Positions 35,299 to 44,904 of a stretch of DNA of 64,000 nucleotides are shown one piece after another (the stretch's first letter is position 1; the number at the start of each line of letters is the position of its first letter). Source of the stretch: Bacillota bacterium (GTDB taxonomy: Bacteria; Bacillota; Clostridia; TANB77; CAG-465); assembly GCA_023410645.1 (NCBI GenBank), contig JAEYPQ010000007.1, positions 70,998 through 134,997 on the forward strand, written 5' to 3'. The position numbers were made by a program, and so were the translations under genes. Below the pieces are notes generated by a model. The model saw only the letters and a list, made by a program, of their open reading frames with translations. It had not been told where the DNA came from and did not search any database.

Positions 35299-35336
35299 AA
35301 TAGTACAACGTTGATATATATTTGCGTTGTACTATT
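35299..35336. terminator. Bidirectional terminator
   Basis: AATAGTACAACG (35299-35310) pairs with CGTTGTACTATT (35325-35336), 12 bp perfect. It separates the converging 34987 gene and the CnaB protein gene. Confidence 0.8.
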
Positions 35337-35337
35337 T

Positions 35338-36569
35338 TTATCTAAAAAGATCAATAATATTTCTAAAGGCATTATAATTGTTATTTTTTTGAATACTATC
35401 TTTCTCTTGATTTTTAACTGTTATATTATATATTGTTGGATCTAAGTAGTACCCTGGCAATGTATATATTTCTTGTATTTTATAATCACCTCCTTGTAAA
35501 TATTCTACTAATATCTCTCCATTTTTATTAGTTTCATATTCTCCTAAAATATCATCATTATTTTTTAAAATTCTAAATTTAACTCCCTGCATTGTATCGT
35601 TATCAATATTTTTCTTAATAATATGTATTCCGCCCAATTTCTTACTGTAGAAATAAATATCTGTTGGGTCTTTAGCAAGTTCAATTTTAATAGTTTGTGT
35701 TTCTGAATATGAATCATATCTACTATCAACACTTATCTGCTCTATTTTATAATTTGCTGGATATAAATGCTCAATTTCTATCTTACCACTATCATTTGTT
35801 AAATATTCTCCTACAATTTGGTTTGTATCCAGGTTAGTTACCTTAAACTTAGTATCTACTAGTGGATTATCATTATAGTTATCTAAACTATAAATATTCA
35901 AATCTGAATATGGTTGATTTTGTATCTCCTGAATAGTAGTATTTTCAGGAACTACTTGTATCGTATATTTATTACTATCTTTCTCATAATATTCAGGACC
36001 ATATAGTTGTTCAATTGTATATGTTGCAGTAGTAGTCTTTTCTATAAATACTTCACCATTATCATCACTCATATATTCATTTGATGTATTATTATTTATA
36101 TTAGTTATTAATAATTTAGCTCCTTTTAATAATTCATTTGTTTTACTATCTTTCACTACAATTTTTATATTTCCTAGAAATTCATTAATAACTTTAAGTT
36201 CTGTATTAGGTTTATCAAATTCAACTTTCAGATCATATATATTTGGATTTAATTCTCGTATCCATCTAGAGTTTTAAGTTGGACAACTTGGTAATCACCT
36301 TGTACTAAATTTTCAACTGTTATATTTCCTTGCGAATCAGTAACATATTCTCCCACTATTCCAGCAGTATCTTTATTTGTAATCTTAAAGGTCGTACCTT
36401 GCATATTTTGATTTAATGTATCAATATTTAAAATGTTTATTCCACTTAATTTATGATTTATTATTTCAATTCTTGTATTTAATAAAGTTTCTGCAAAAAC
36501 ATTATTAACAAGTAATATAGCTATTAAAATTGTCGCTATAATTGACTTTTTAATTCTTCTTTCTTTCAT
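35338..36569 (-). pseudogene. Secreted SpaA/CnaB-repeat protein with a frameshift
   Basis: The start ATG at 36567-36569 follows AGGAGGATTCAT. Signal peptide KERRIKKSIIATILIAILLVNNVFA, then CnaB/SpaA-type repeats (GTTFKITNKDTAGIVGEYVT; GVKFRILKNNDDILGEYETN), each ending in a G(D/N)Y...E pattern. The frame stops at ...TLDGYEN near 36249, then continues in another frame (LNPNIYDLKVEF...) into the ORF from 36156 down. One base is missing or two are extra. It has no LPXTG anchor; the end is ...FRNIIDLFR. Expected outside the cell. Confidence 0.7.
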
Positions 36570-36579
36570 ATGAATCCTC

Positions 36580-38320
36580 CTATATCTCATCTTCATTTTT
36601 TACAGTTACTATGTTGGAAATTCCATCATTATAGTAACCAGGTTTAGCTTCAATCTCTTGTATTATATAATCCCCACTGTATAAGTCAGATACAGTTATT
36701 TTACCATTTATATCAGTTGTATATGTTCCTATAGTACTATTATCACTTTGTTTCATAATCTTAAATTTAACGTTATCTAAAGCATTTCCATATATATCAT
36801 TTTTTATTATCTCTATACTACCTAAAAGATAACTTTTAAATGTTGTTTGAGTATATTCAGAATCATAACTAACAGTAATATCTCTACCACTTTTATCTAT
36901 TTTATATCCTACTACAGTATCAATTGGAGTAATTGTATATACTCCTTGTGGAATATTATCCAAAGTTAACTTACCTTCAATATTGGTACTTGCTTGCTTA
37001 ATTAAATTACCTGTATTTTTATCAACAATCTTAAAATTCACATTTGATAGTATATTTCCTTGTTTATCTATAGAATTAACAACTATACCGCTATATTTTC
37101 TTGCCACAAAATTTATAGTTCCTGTACTATTTATTGATACATTGGTTGTTCTATTTATTGTACTATCAAGTGCATAACCACTTGGCACAGATAATATTTG
37201 TGCTGTATAATTTCCAGCAACTATATATTTAAGATTAATTCTACCACTACTGTCAGTTGCATAAGTACCTATATTTTGACCTGATGGATTAGTTATTTTA
37301 ACACTAGAATTTTGTAATGCCTGTCCGCTTTTATTTTTTACATATATATCTAAACTTGTGGTATTATTATATGTTGCAGTAGCATTTAAATTTCTTACTA
37401 CCGGATCAATAATAGCTACACCTATATCTTGATAATTTGATGCCTCAGCAGTACCATAATATGCGTTATATTCTGTAGTTTTTGCTGATATATTCATATT
37501 AACTGATATATTGCTAGAACCACCTAAATTTGCAATTGGTATTAATACTTTAAACTTCTTTAAAGATTTAAAATCACTTACAACATTATTATTGACATCT
37601 CTAATTATTGCACCATAATTGTTATTAGGGATATTAACAGTTAGACTTATTAAATCTATATTAGATACTACTTCATATTCAGCAGATATATAATTAGAAT
37701 TTATATTATCTATCTGCATTGATTTTGTATTATTTGCTACTATATTTACATTAAAAATTTGTGTAGGTAAATCTCTTTTATTATATAGATTTACTAAAGC
37801 ATTCCTTATATATTCTTCTTCTCCATTATTTATCCATCCCCAAAGTTCAAATCCTTCCTGATTTATCCATACTGCAAATTGAGTTATATAATATGCTTCA
37901 CTATCATCTCTTACCCCAAGTTGACTTGCACTTTTATATGGATAACCATTTAATATTATATTAAGTAGTCTAGAACTTTGAATACTACTATTTACTGTGA
38001 CATTGTATCCTGCATTACCTAAAGTTTCAGGTCCGGTCTTTATAGACATTTAAACAATATACAGGAACTTTTTTACCATTTTCAACATAATAATATGGAT
38101 ATGCAAATTGCCATCCACTAAGACTACCACTAGGTCTATTATATTTTAATAATCCTAGTCTAGTTCCATTACTACCATCATAGAAAGTTTTTAATTCATT
38201 ACCATTATGATAATAATCATTTATATATACTGTATCACCAAAAGTAATAGCGTTAACACATTGATTTAATGCTATTACCACAACAAAAAGTATAGCAAAT
38301 ACATTCTTTAGTTTTTTCAC
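36580..38320 (-). pseudogene. Thioester-domain adhesin with CnaB repeats, frameshifted
   Basis: The ORF at 38320-38027 has a signal peptide and VPVYCLNVYKD; the ORF at 38049-36580 continues GPETLGNAGYN and ITQFAVWI. The Cys in YCLN and Gln in TQFAVW are the pair forming the internal thioester of class I/II TED adhesins, which bind host surfaces covalently. At least four CnaB repeats follow. Dropping one C at the overlap (KD-GPETLG) restores a single frame. It lacks LPXTG and ends ...VTVKNEDEI, 11 bp before the next adhesin gene. Confidence 0.75.
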
Positions 38321-38322
38321 TT

Positions 38323-39153
38323 TTACTCCTCCTTAAAATACACTTCAAATTCGTATTTTTTCTCTATTTTATCTATTATTTTATCAATTAAACTTTTATC
38401 TTTTTGAATAGTTATTTTTTTATTATACAACTTTCTATTTAATGATTTACTTATTTCAATTTTATATTTGTCACTAATTGACTTATGCTTTATTTTACTA
38501 ATATCAATTAGTGATTTTCTAAGTCTTATCTTTTTAATTAATATCCATTTACCAAATTGTAAATTATATATCTTTACATTTTTTCTAAAAATATATATTA
38601 TACAAATAAGCATTGCTCCGGTGATTACAACTGGAACAAAAATATAATCTATTACTTCAACATATCTAATTTCATATATATATGGAGGTTCTACTTTTTT
38701 AGTTAATTTAGCTTTATATACTGCAATATAGTTATAATTATCTATCCCAAACTCATTGTTTTTATTAAGTTTTACATTACTTCTATCTAGCAACAAATCT
38801 CCACTATATCCATTTTCATTATAATGTATTGAATTCGGTATATTAGTCATATATAAATTTCCATTATATGTGACATTCTTATATTCTATTTCTTTAGATA
38901 TTTCTTCTGTAACTTCATCTTCTAAGACCTGTTTATTATAATCTACATATTCATACTTCTTCATAAAATTGTATTTTATCTTATCTATACATTTTAAAAA
39001 CTCATCTTCAGCTTCTTTAGATACTCTGTATGTTTCAATTAAATAATTGTTATCATTATTAAATTCTTCTCTTACATTTATTAATGCATTAGCATTTATA
39101 TTAGACAAAAAAATAGCTATACCAAATAGTATAGCCATGACTTTTTTATACAT
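38323..39153 (-). CDS. Signal-peptide/TM protein in the adhesin cluster
   Basis: 276 aa. Signal peptide (KKVMAILFGIAIFLSNINANA), extracellular domain of ~130 residues, one membrane segment (about 168-188, FVPVVITGAMLICIIYIF) and a basic cytoplasmic tail with KKI repeats. Not recognised. It lies 2 bp before the adhesin gene and 14 bp after the small TM gene, so it is in one operon with both. A role in adhesin export or mating-pair contact is possible. Confidence 0.55.
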   Translation of the reverse strand: MYKKVMAILFGIAIFLSNINANALINVREEFNNDNNYLIETYRVSKEAEDEFLKCIDKIKYNFMKKYEYVDYNKQVLEDEVTEEISKEIEYKNVTYNGNLYMTNIPNSIHYNENGYSGDLLLDRSNVKLNKNNEFGIDNYNYIAVYKAKLTKKVEPPYIYEIRYVEVIDYIFVPVVITGAMLICIIYIFRKNVKIYNLQFGKWILIKKIRLRKSLIDISKIKHKSISDKYKIEISKSLNRKLYNKKITIQKDKSLIDKIIDKIEKKYEFEVYFKEE

Positions 39154-39167
39154 TCTTCTTTTCCTCC

Positions 39168-39401
39168 TTAAAATATGCTTAAAATAAATCCTCTTATAGA
39201 AGGATTAATAATTGCAGTTATTCCAACACTAGCAAGAACAAACAACACAATATATACAATTGCTTTTAAAGTACTAGTTATTAGATTTTCAATATAATTT
39301 AATATTAATATAGTTTTATTATTTCTATCTTTTACTAGTACAAAATCTGTATTAGTTTTCTTCTTACTTTCAAGAAATTTTAAATATAATCTTTTCTTAA
39401 T
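39168..39401 (-). CDS. Small TM protein with apparent ATT start
   Basis: A 77-aa open frame (KKRLYLKFLESKKKTNTDF..., then a membrane segment AIVYIVLFVLASVGITAII) lying exactly between its operon neighbours. No ATG, GTG or TTG is near its beginning. An ATT at 39399-39401 stands 7 nt after AGGAGG. It fills the otherwise empty 250 bp between the 39403 and 38323 genes, so it is very probably real. Confidence 0.6.
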   Translation of the reverse strand: MKKRLYLKFLESKKKTNTDFVLVKDRNNKTILILNYIENLITSTLKAIVYIVLFVLASVGITAIINPSIRGFILSIF

Positions 39402-39402
39402 T

Positions 39403-40485
39403 TTAATCCCTCCTATTAAAGAAATTACTAAACTTCTTTTTATTTATAACCTCAACTCTACTAGATTTTTCTAAAATATATTCTTTAAATATTTTGTGAT
39501 AAATACTTTCATTTAAAGTTGGATCAAATGGATCTGAAATATAATTTGAAAAATATGTTTTAGCCCCAAATTTACCCATATTATTTATAATATCTTTTTG
39601 CTCTTTATCAGGTGTAGATATAAAAATAAAGTGGATATCTTTTAACAAACTTATAGTTTCAAAAATCTTAACTAAATTTTCTTGCTCCCAAGTTTTAGAT
39701 CCACTTACTATTATTTTAACATCTTTAGTTATATAGTTATCTATATCTAATATGCTTTCAAAAATACCAAAATCATAGATATAAAAGTCATATCCATAAT
39801 CTATTGCATTTACTGTTTTATCTTTTGAATACATATCTATACCAGCATATCTTATACAGTCATTTCTTATTTCTATATAATAAGAATTTTCTAATGTTTG
39901 AATATCTTCCTTTCCATTAGCTTGTATATAACATGCATTTAAATTTAAATTTCTTAAAAATTTAGTAATAGCTATTGCTTGAGTAGTGACACCAATATGA
40001 TTTTGACTACCTGCAATAGCTATTGTTACTATTTGTTTTAACTTTTTATATTCTTTTTTTACTATTACTTTTTCTTTATTATTACTAATCACTTCATTAA
40101 TCCTAAATCTAACAGAATCTTTATATTGCTTTCCTTGTCCTGATGCACATTCCTCTAATTCTTTTTGTTGTTCTATATATTCCGTTGCAGTTACAAAGTT
40201 ATATATACCTTCATTAAATAGTCTTCCAAGTAAAGAATTGCCATAGGAATATCCTACGGCAACTACTATTATTCTTATATTATACATACTTTTTATTGCA
40301 ACTATTGAATCTACAATATCAGTTTCAGAATCTTTAAATCCTGTTATATCTATGATTATATGAGTGAAGTTATTTAAATTTTTCATTTCTTGAAACACAA
40401 ACTTTTTAAAATTTATTATTCCTGTTATGTGTTGTATTTCAGAATTGAAATTAAATTTATTTTCTTTCGAAATACATATAATCAT
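39403..40485 (-). CDS. TadZ/MinD-like P-loop protein
   Basis: 360 aa. The N-terminal ~120 residues resemble a receiver-like domain (THIIIDITGFKDSETD). From ~155, VTIAIAGSQNHIGVTTQAIA is a MinD/TadZ-type P-loop in degenerate form (no GK[TS]), followed by YDFYIYDFGIF. TadZ proteins localise secretion machines. The first gene of the adhesin-side operon here; localisation of the surface or secretion apparatus is inferred. Confidence 0.55.
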   Translation of the reverse strand: MIICISKENKFNFNSEIQHITGIINFKKFVFQEMKNLNNFTHIIIDITGFKDSETDIVDSIVAIKSMYNIRIIVVAVGYSYGNSLLGRLFNEGIYNFVTATEYIEQQKELEECASGQGKQYKDSVRFRINEVISNNKEKVIVKKEYKKLKQIVTIAIAGSQNHIGVTTQAIAITKFLRNLNLNACYIQANGKEDIQTLENSYYIEIRNDCIRYAGIDMYSKDKTVNAIDYGYDFYIYDFGIFESILDIDNYITKDVKIIVSGSKTWEQENLVKIFETISLLKDIHFIFISTPDKEQKDIINNMGKFGAKTYFSNYISDPFDPTLNESIYHKIFKEYILEKSSRVEVINKKKFSNFFNRRD

Positions 40486-40525
40486 TTTACCTCCTATATA
40501 AAAAATAAATAACTTGATATATAAA

Positions 40526-41983
40526 TTATTTGCTCTTTTTCATCTTAAGAATACCATAATAACTTTTGGTACTAACTTTTTTATACTTTTTATTCTCTTT
40601 ATTAAATCTGCACTTTAACTTACTCATAAATCTTTTTTTATAAGATACAAAGCATCCTAAATCTTTGAACACATTCTCGCATCTCTCATTATATGTTATA
40701 AAGTTTCCTTTATCTGAATTCTTACCTTTTATAGAGTATAGTTTATAGGCATCCTCAAAAGATATCTTTTTTCCATTTTTACTTATTCCGTGACATAATG
40801 CAATAGTTTTAATTTTTCTGTACATCCTATAATAATATTTTGACATTGTCTTATCTCTTATTCTAATTTGATTACCATTAAAAGTAAATCCTAAATAATC
40901 AAGTTCATTTTTCCCATTTTTTATATTATCCAGAAAAGTTTCATTAAGGTTATATATTTTATTTTTATTATAATAGTATATTCCTGTTTTTTCATCTTTC
41001 AATTCAGGATTACCGTTATTTACTAAAATGCTTTTGATTGAATCAATTATTTTTTCAAATTGTTTTTCATCTTTATTAGGAATTATAACTATAAAATCAT
41101 CACTATATCTTCTATATAAACCCTCATTAGATGTAACAAAATCATTTATTTTTTTATCAGCATCTATCATATATATATTAGCTAATACAGAACTTATTGC
41201 AGAACCTTGAGGTATACCTTCATCCTTCGTATTAGTTCTAATATATTTTCTTTTATTTTGTTTCATTTCTTGTAGTGAAATTATTTGTTCAAGTTCAAAA
41301 ATGTACTCTTTTTTATTTGTATTTTCATTTAAAACAACATCGAATTTAAATATATCCTTTTTCTTTATATTAGCAATTTCACACAAATCTTTTAGATCGA
41401 AATACGAGTACTTTGTTATATTTTTGAAAATAGCATAATAATCTTCATCTAAATTGTTTTTATCTAATATTTTTAATAACATTTTCTTCAAATATTTATG
41501 ATTTAATTGTTCAAAAAAATCTTTAAAATCTCCAACAATTATATGACATTCCTCAGAATCAATTATAAATTTAAAAATATCGTGCGCAATATTTATATTG
41601 CTATCCCCTAAATTATTTCTATAGGCGACACTACATTTATTTATTCCTTTATCCTTTACATATTTATTATATTTTTCATTTAATCTATTATTGTACAATT
41701 GGTATATATATCTATCAATATGTGATGAAAACATAATATTTCTTTTTTTCTCTTTATAAATTTTGACTTTTTCTTTTTTGTCACCATTATCTTTTTTTAA
41801 TAATAAATACTTTTCTTTATTAAATCTTTTAATTTTATGGATATCTAAGACAAATGGATAGAAAGAATGCTGTTTTATCTTTCCTTTATTATATATATAA
41901 TCTTTAATATTCTCAACTTTTTTTCTAGTATCAAAATGTGCATATATTTTATTTTTAAAAATCCCTTTATTTTTATATTTCAT
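40526..41983 (-). CDS. Reverse transcriptase of the defence/unknown group type
   Basis: 485 aa. RT motifs: A VGDFKDFFEQLNHKYL (~residue 150), B GIPQGSAISSVLANIYM (~260) and C YRRYSDDFIVI (~290), then LDYLGFTFNGNQIRIRDKTM and a basic C-terminus. It has no maturase or HNH domain as in group II introns, and motif B is not the SQ form of diversity-generating retroelements. It looks like the Abi/DRT-type stand-alone RTs that protect against phages. A hairpin with T-run lies directly upstream. Defence role is inferred. Confidence 0.8.
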   Translation of the reverse strand: MKYKNKGIFKNKIYAHFDTRKKVENIKDYIYNKGKIKQHSFYPFVLDIHKIKRFNKEKYLLLKKDNGDKKEKVKIYKEKKRNIMFSSHIDRYIYQLYNNRLNEKYNKYVKDKGINKCSVAYRNNLGDSNINIAHDIFKFIIDSEECHIIVGDFKDFFEQLNHKYLKKMLLKILDKNNLDEDYYAIFKNITKYSYFDLKDLCEIANIKKKDIFKFDVVLNENTNKKEYIFELEQIISLQEMKQNKRKYIRTNTKDEGIPQGSAISSVLANIYMIDADKKINDFVTSNEGLYRRYSDDFIVIIPNKDEKQFEKIIDSIKSILVNNGNPELKDEKTGIYYYNKNKIYNLNETFLDNIKNGKNELDYLGFTFNGNQIRIRDKTMSKYYYRMYRKIKTIALCHGISKNGKKISFEDAYKLYSIKGKNSDKGNFITYNERCENVFKDLGCFVSYKKRFMSKLKCRFNKENKKYKKVSTKSYYGILKMKKSK

Positions 41984-41984
41984 A

Positions 41985-42060
41985 TTTACTCCAAAAAAAA
42001 GCGATACCTATTCCAAACCAGAGTAGCGCCTGTAACGAATAGGTACACTAAATAAACTTA
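41985..42060 (-). ncRNA. Candidate structured leader RNA of the RT
   Basis: On the minus strand TACCTATTC (42045-42037) pairs with GAATAGGTA (42013-42005) across a 23-nt loop containing GCGCTACTCTGG. ATCGC and eight T (42000-41993) follow, then the RT ribosome site and ATG at 41983. This looks like a small RNA ending in a terminator just before the RT, as seen in retron and DRT-type loci. The 5' end is unknown. Confidence 0.4.
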
Positions 42061-42384
42061 TAGCTACTAAAATTTTCTGAACATTTAATATTCAGTCACT
42101 CCGAATTACTTGTGTTATAATAAATATAACTAAATTGGAGGTGTCAGGAATGCTCAAATACATATCAAACAAGATAAATGTAGAATTATTAATAAGTATA
42201 TATTTATCGGTCTCATATGAGATAAACATAATAGACTTGTGCAAACAAAGTATAACACTCTGCTTGACTTTGCGAATTTGCTCCCTAATAACATAAATCT
42301 TACCAGGCGATAATATCATATTATAATATTACATCTTAATTATATTACATTATACTTGTTTTTTCAAGTGTTTTATCAAATTTG
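42061..42384. other. Gap with a 10-bp att-like match, no firm gene
   Basis: GTCACTCCGA at 42095-42104 matches the att core. A 75-codon minus-strand frame (42092-42319) has a weak leader and is not supported by homology. Otherwise AT-rich sequence lies between the M23 peptidase gene and the RT. Confidence 0.35.
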
Positions 42385-43071
42385 TTATATAATGTATTTT
42401 TTAGGATCTATATCATTTCCATATCCACTTTTTAACCTTATTTCAAAATGTAAGTGATGCCCTGTGCTATGACCCGGATTAGGGTCTGCATTTGGATCTC
42501 CTCCTTCTTGACCTATAATATCTCCTTGTTCTAATTCTTGTCCTACAATTACATCTACTCTAGACATATGTGCATAAAAGCTATAAAAAGTCTCATTTTC
42601 TAGCTCATGTTTTAGTTCTACACAATTACCATATCCTTTTTGTAGCCCTGCAAATGTCACTACTCCTTCTGCTATCGAAATTATATTATCTCTATGTTTA
42701 CCCGAAATATCAATACCTGTGTGTTTTTCCTCTTTACCTGTTATTGGATTTGTTCTATATCCATAATCACTTGTTACAATTCCTTGAATTGGTAATGGAA
42801 ATTTGCCTTTAAATACTAATTCACCTTTTTGTGGAATATTAGGATTATCTTTTTTCAAACTTTCTATAATACCTATATCTTCATCTGAAAATAATAATTT
42901 TATTGTTTCAATTGGATTCATAATTAAATATAATGGTGCAAATATAATAAGTAGGAAAAGAACTATAAATATACTTATTGCAAGTATAAATTTAGTTCTT
43001 TTTTCTTTATCTAAAGCTATTTTAGTTAATTGTTGTGCTATTATTTTAGCTGTAACTGGATCTATTGCCAT
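42385..43071 (-). CDS. M23 peptidase of the conjugation module (VirB1-like role)
   Basis: 228 aa: cytoplasmic N-terminus, one membrane segment (~28-52), then a LytM/M23 domain with zinc ligands in HTGIDISG and HLHFEIRL, plus SDYGYRTNPITG. Cleaves peptidoglycan peptides so the mating channel can cross the wall. Follows the VirB4-like gene by 3 bp in the transfer operon. Confidence 0.9.
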   Translation of the reverse strand: MAIDPVTAKIIAQQLTKIALDKEKRTKFILAISIFIVLFLLIIFAPLYLIMNPIETIKLLFSDEDIGIIESLKKDNPNIPQKGELVFKGKFPLPIQGIVTSDYGYRTNPITGKEEKHTGIDISGKHRDNIISIAEGVVTFAGLQKGYGNCVELKHELENETFYSFYAHMSRVDVIVGQELEQGDIIGQEGGDPNADPNPGHSTGHHLHFEIRLKSGYGNDIDPKKYII

Positions 43072-43074
43072 AAT

Positions 43075-44904
43075 TTATACAATCTTTGAAAAGTAATCAA
43101 ATTCATAGTTATATATATCAAACTTAATACTTAATCTACTTGTACCAGCCATAAATAATGCTATTCCCATTTGTCTTGAATATATTAAATCCGTTTCTGC
43201 TTCAGTAAGCTTATATAATACTTTCATTTCTTCTAAATTCTTTCCATCTGATCCCATTAATATTTTATAACACGCCATATCTAATATTGCCTGTCCATAC
43301 ATTTTTACACTAGGATCTAAGAAATCTACAACTGAATGTGATATTATGACTATCCCACCATTATATTTTCTACATCTTTTGGCTATATTTCTTAGAAATA
43401 CCAAACTCTGTGGTACTTGTGTATCAATCATTAAATATGCTTCATCACAAACAAGTAAAACTTTTTCATCTTTATTCTTACTTATAATATCCCAGCAATA
43501 AGTAAGTATGTTGTAGTACTGTGCTTTTTTTATTCTTTCATCACTATTTTGCAAACTGAATGTGTCAAGTACTATACACTTACTATTAATTTTTACACTT
43601 GTATGTCCATTAAATATTTCACTATCGGCACCAATACTTATCTCCCTTAACAAAGATAATGCTATTTTATAATCAGATATATTGCTATTTTCTTTTTCCA
43701 ACTTTGATACTCTATCTTTAAGTAGCTCGTATAAGTCTTTAATTATAGGAAATTCCTTGTTTTTAAGTTTTGTTATATCAGTATTCCAATATATATTAAA
43801 TTTGTTATATAAGCTTTCTAGAGCCTCATTTATTATTGTAAATTGATTATGTGTAAGTTCAGGAAAGAGCAACTTAAAAAATGGTCTTATATTTTGAATA
43901 TGTAAAGCCATTGCTCCAAGCCCTTTGCCCTCATCTTTATATCCTATAATATCTTCATCATCGTCATCTAAAGGTACTGGTTTTATTTGTAATGGATTTA
44001 TCATTGCACCATTTTTACCTACTACATTTATCCAATCACCACCTAGTTTATTACATAGAGTTCTATATTCTCTTTCGGGGTCTATTATTATTATTTTTGT
44101 ATTTCTCATATATTCATTTAGTATTAAATGTTTAGTTGCAGTGGATTTTCCGACACCACTTGTACCCATTACTACAAAATTACTATTTGTTCTATCTAGT
44201 CCTCTCCTCCATGTATCTAATACTATTATTCCTCCAGTTGTGTCTTTACCAAATACAAATCCATTACCATCATTAAGGCCACCACCGCCAAATGGAAATC
44301 CACCAATAAAATCCGACATCATTATATTTCTTCTTGCTATTTGTTTTATTGTTTTATCAATTGTATGAAATGGTGCTATTGTTTGATATGACTCTTTTAA
44401 CAAGTTAGCTAAACTTCTCATTTTAAGTTGCATACTGCATATTATACTTTCAACTCTTTTACATCTTCTATTTAAAGTTTCCTCATCTTCTGCAACTACC
44501 ATTATAGCTATTGTCATATAGCCTACTGTTTCACCTTTTACTTCCACTTTATCTAATATTTCTTGAGCATCTTCTATTTCTCTTAAAGCTCTTTTTCTCA
44601 CTAAAGCATCTTTTGAAGTTTCATATATAATTTCACTTTGTCTTATACCTTTTGAAATATTTTCAATAAGTAAAGTATTGTCTGTAGGTTCGAATATTTG
44701 TGTTGATATGGTATTAGGTATATTTGATATTTTACTTAGCCATCCTATTTTAACATTCTTAGGATATTTAATAATAGTATATATTTTTGCAAAGTTATCA
44801 CCTATTCTCATTTTATTTTGTTTATATTCAATTCCTGAAATAGGAGTAATAATATTAAGTAGACTATTATTTATCTGTACTCCTTCAAATTCTTTAGTTT
44901 TCAA
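43075..44904 (-). CDS. VirB4-like conjugation ATPase
   Basis: 609 aa cytoplasmic/membrane-associated motor of the type IV secretion system. Walker A MGTSGVGKSTATKH near residue 245, Walker B VLLVCDEAYLMID near 475, and RKYNGGIVIISHSV. TTG start overlaps the TGA stop of the preceding ORF (TTGA), with GGGAGG upstream, so they are translationally coupled. The N-terminal ~200 residues usually fused to VirB4 are encoded by that preceding ORF. Confidence 0.92.
   Translation of the reverse strand: MKTKEFEGVQINNSLLNIITPISGIEYKQNKMRIGDNFAKIYTIIKYPKNVKIGWLSKISNIPNTISTQIFEPTDNTLLIENISKGIRQSEIIYETSKDALVRKRALREIEDAQEILDKVEVKGETVGYMTIAIMVVAEDEETLNRRCKRVESIICSMQLKMRSLANLLKESYQTIAPFHTIDKTIKQIARRNIMMSDFIGGFPFGGGGLNDGNGFVFGKDTTGGIIVLDTWRRGLDRTNSNFVVMGTSGVGKSTATKHLILNEYMRNTKIIIIDPEREYRTLCNKLGGDWINVVGKNGAMINPLQIKPVPLDDDDEDIIGYKDEGKGLGAMALHIQNIRPFFKLLFPELTHNQFTIINEALESLYNKFNIYWNTDITKLKNKEFPIIKDLYELLKDRVSKLEKENSNISDYKIALSLLREISIGADSEIFNGHTSVKINSKCIVLDTFSLQNSDERIKKAQYYNILTYCWDIISKNKDEKVLLVCDEAYLMIDTQVPQSLVFLRNIAKRCRKYNGGIVIISHSVVDFLDPSVKMYGQAILDMACYKILMGSDGKNLEEMKVLYKLTEAETDLIYSRQMGIALFMAGTSRLSIKFDIYNYEFDYFSKIV

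Noticed and set aside
40526..42060. Group II intron or diversity-generating retroelement around the RT
   Set aside because: No maturase/HNH domain, intron domain V or template/variable repeat was seen, and RT motif B is not of the DGR type.
42092..42319. 75-codon minus-strand frame upstream of the RT
   Set aside because: Poor leader, no recognisable features, and its end coincides with the att-like word; coding not supported.
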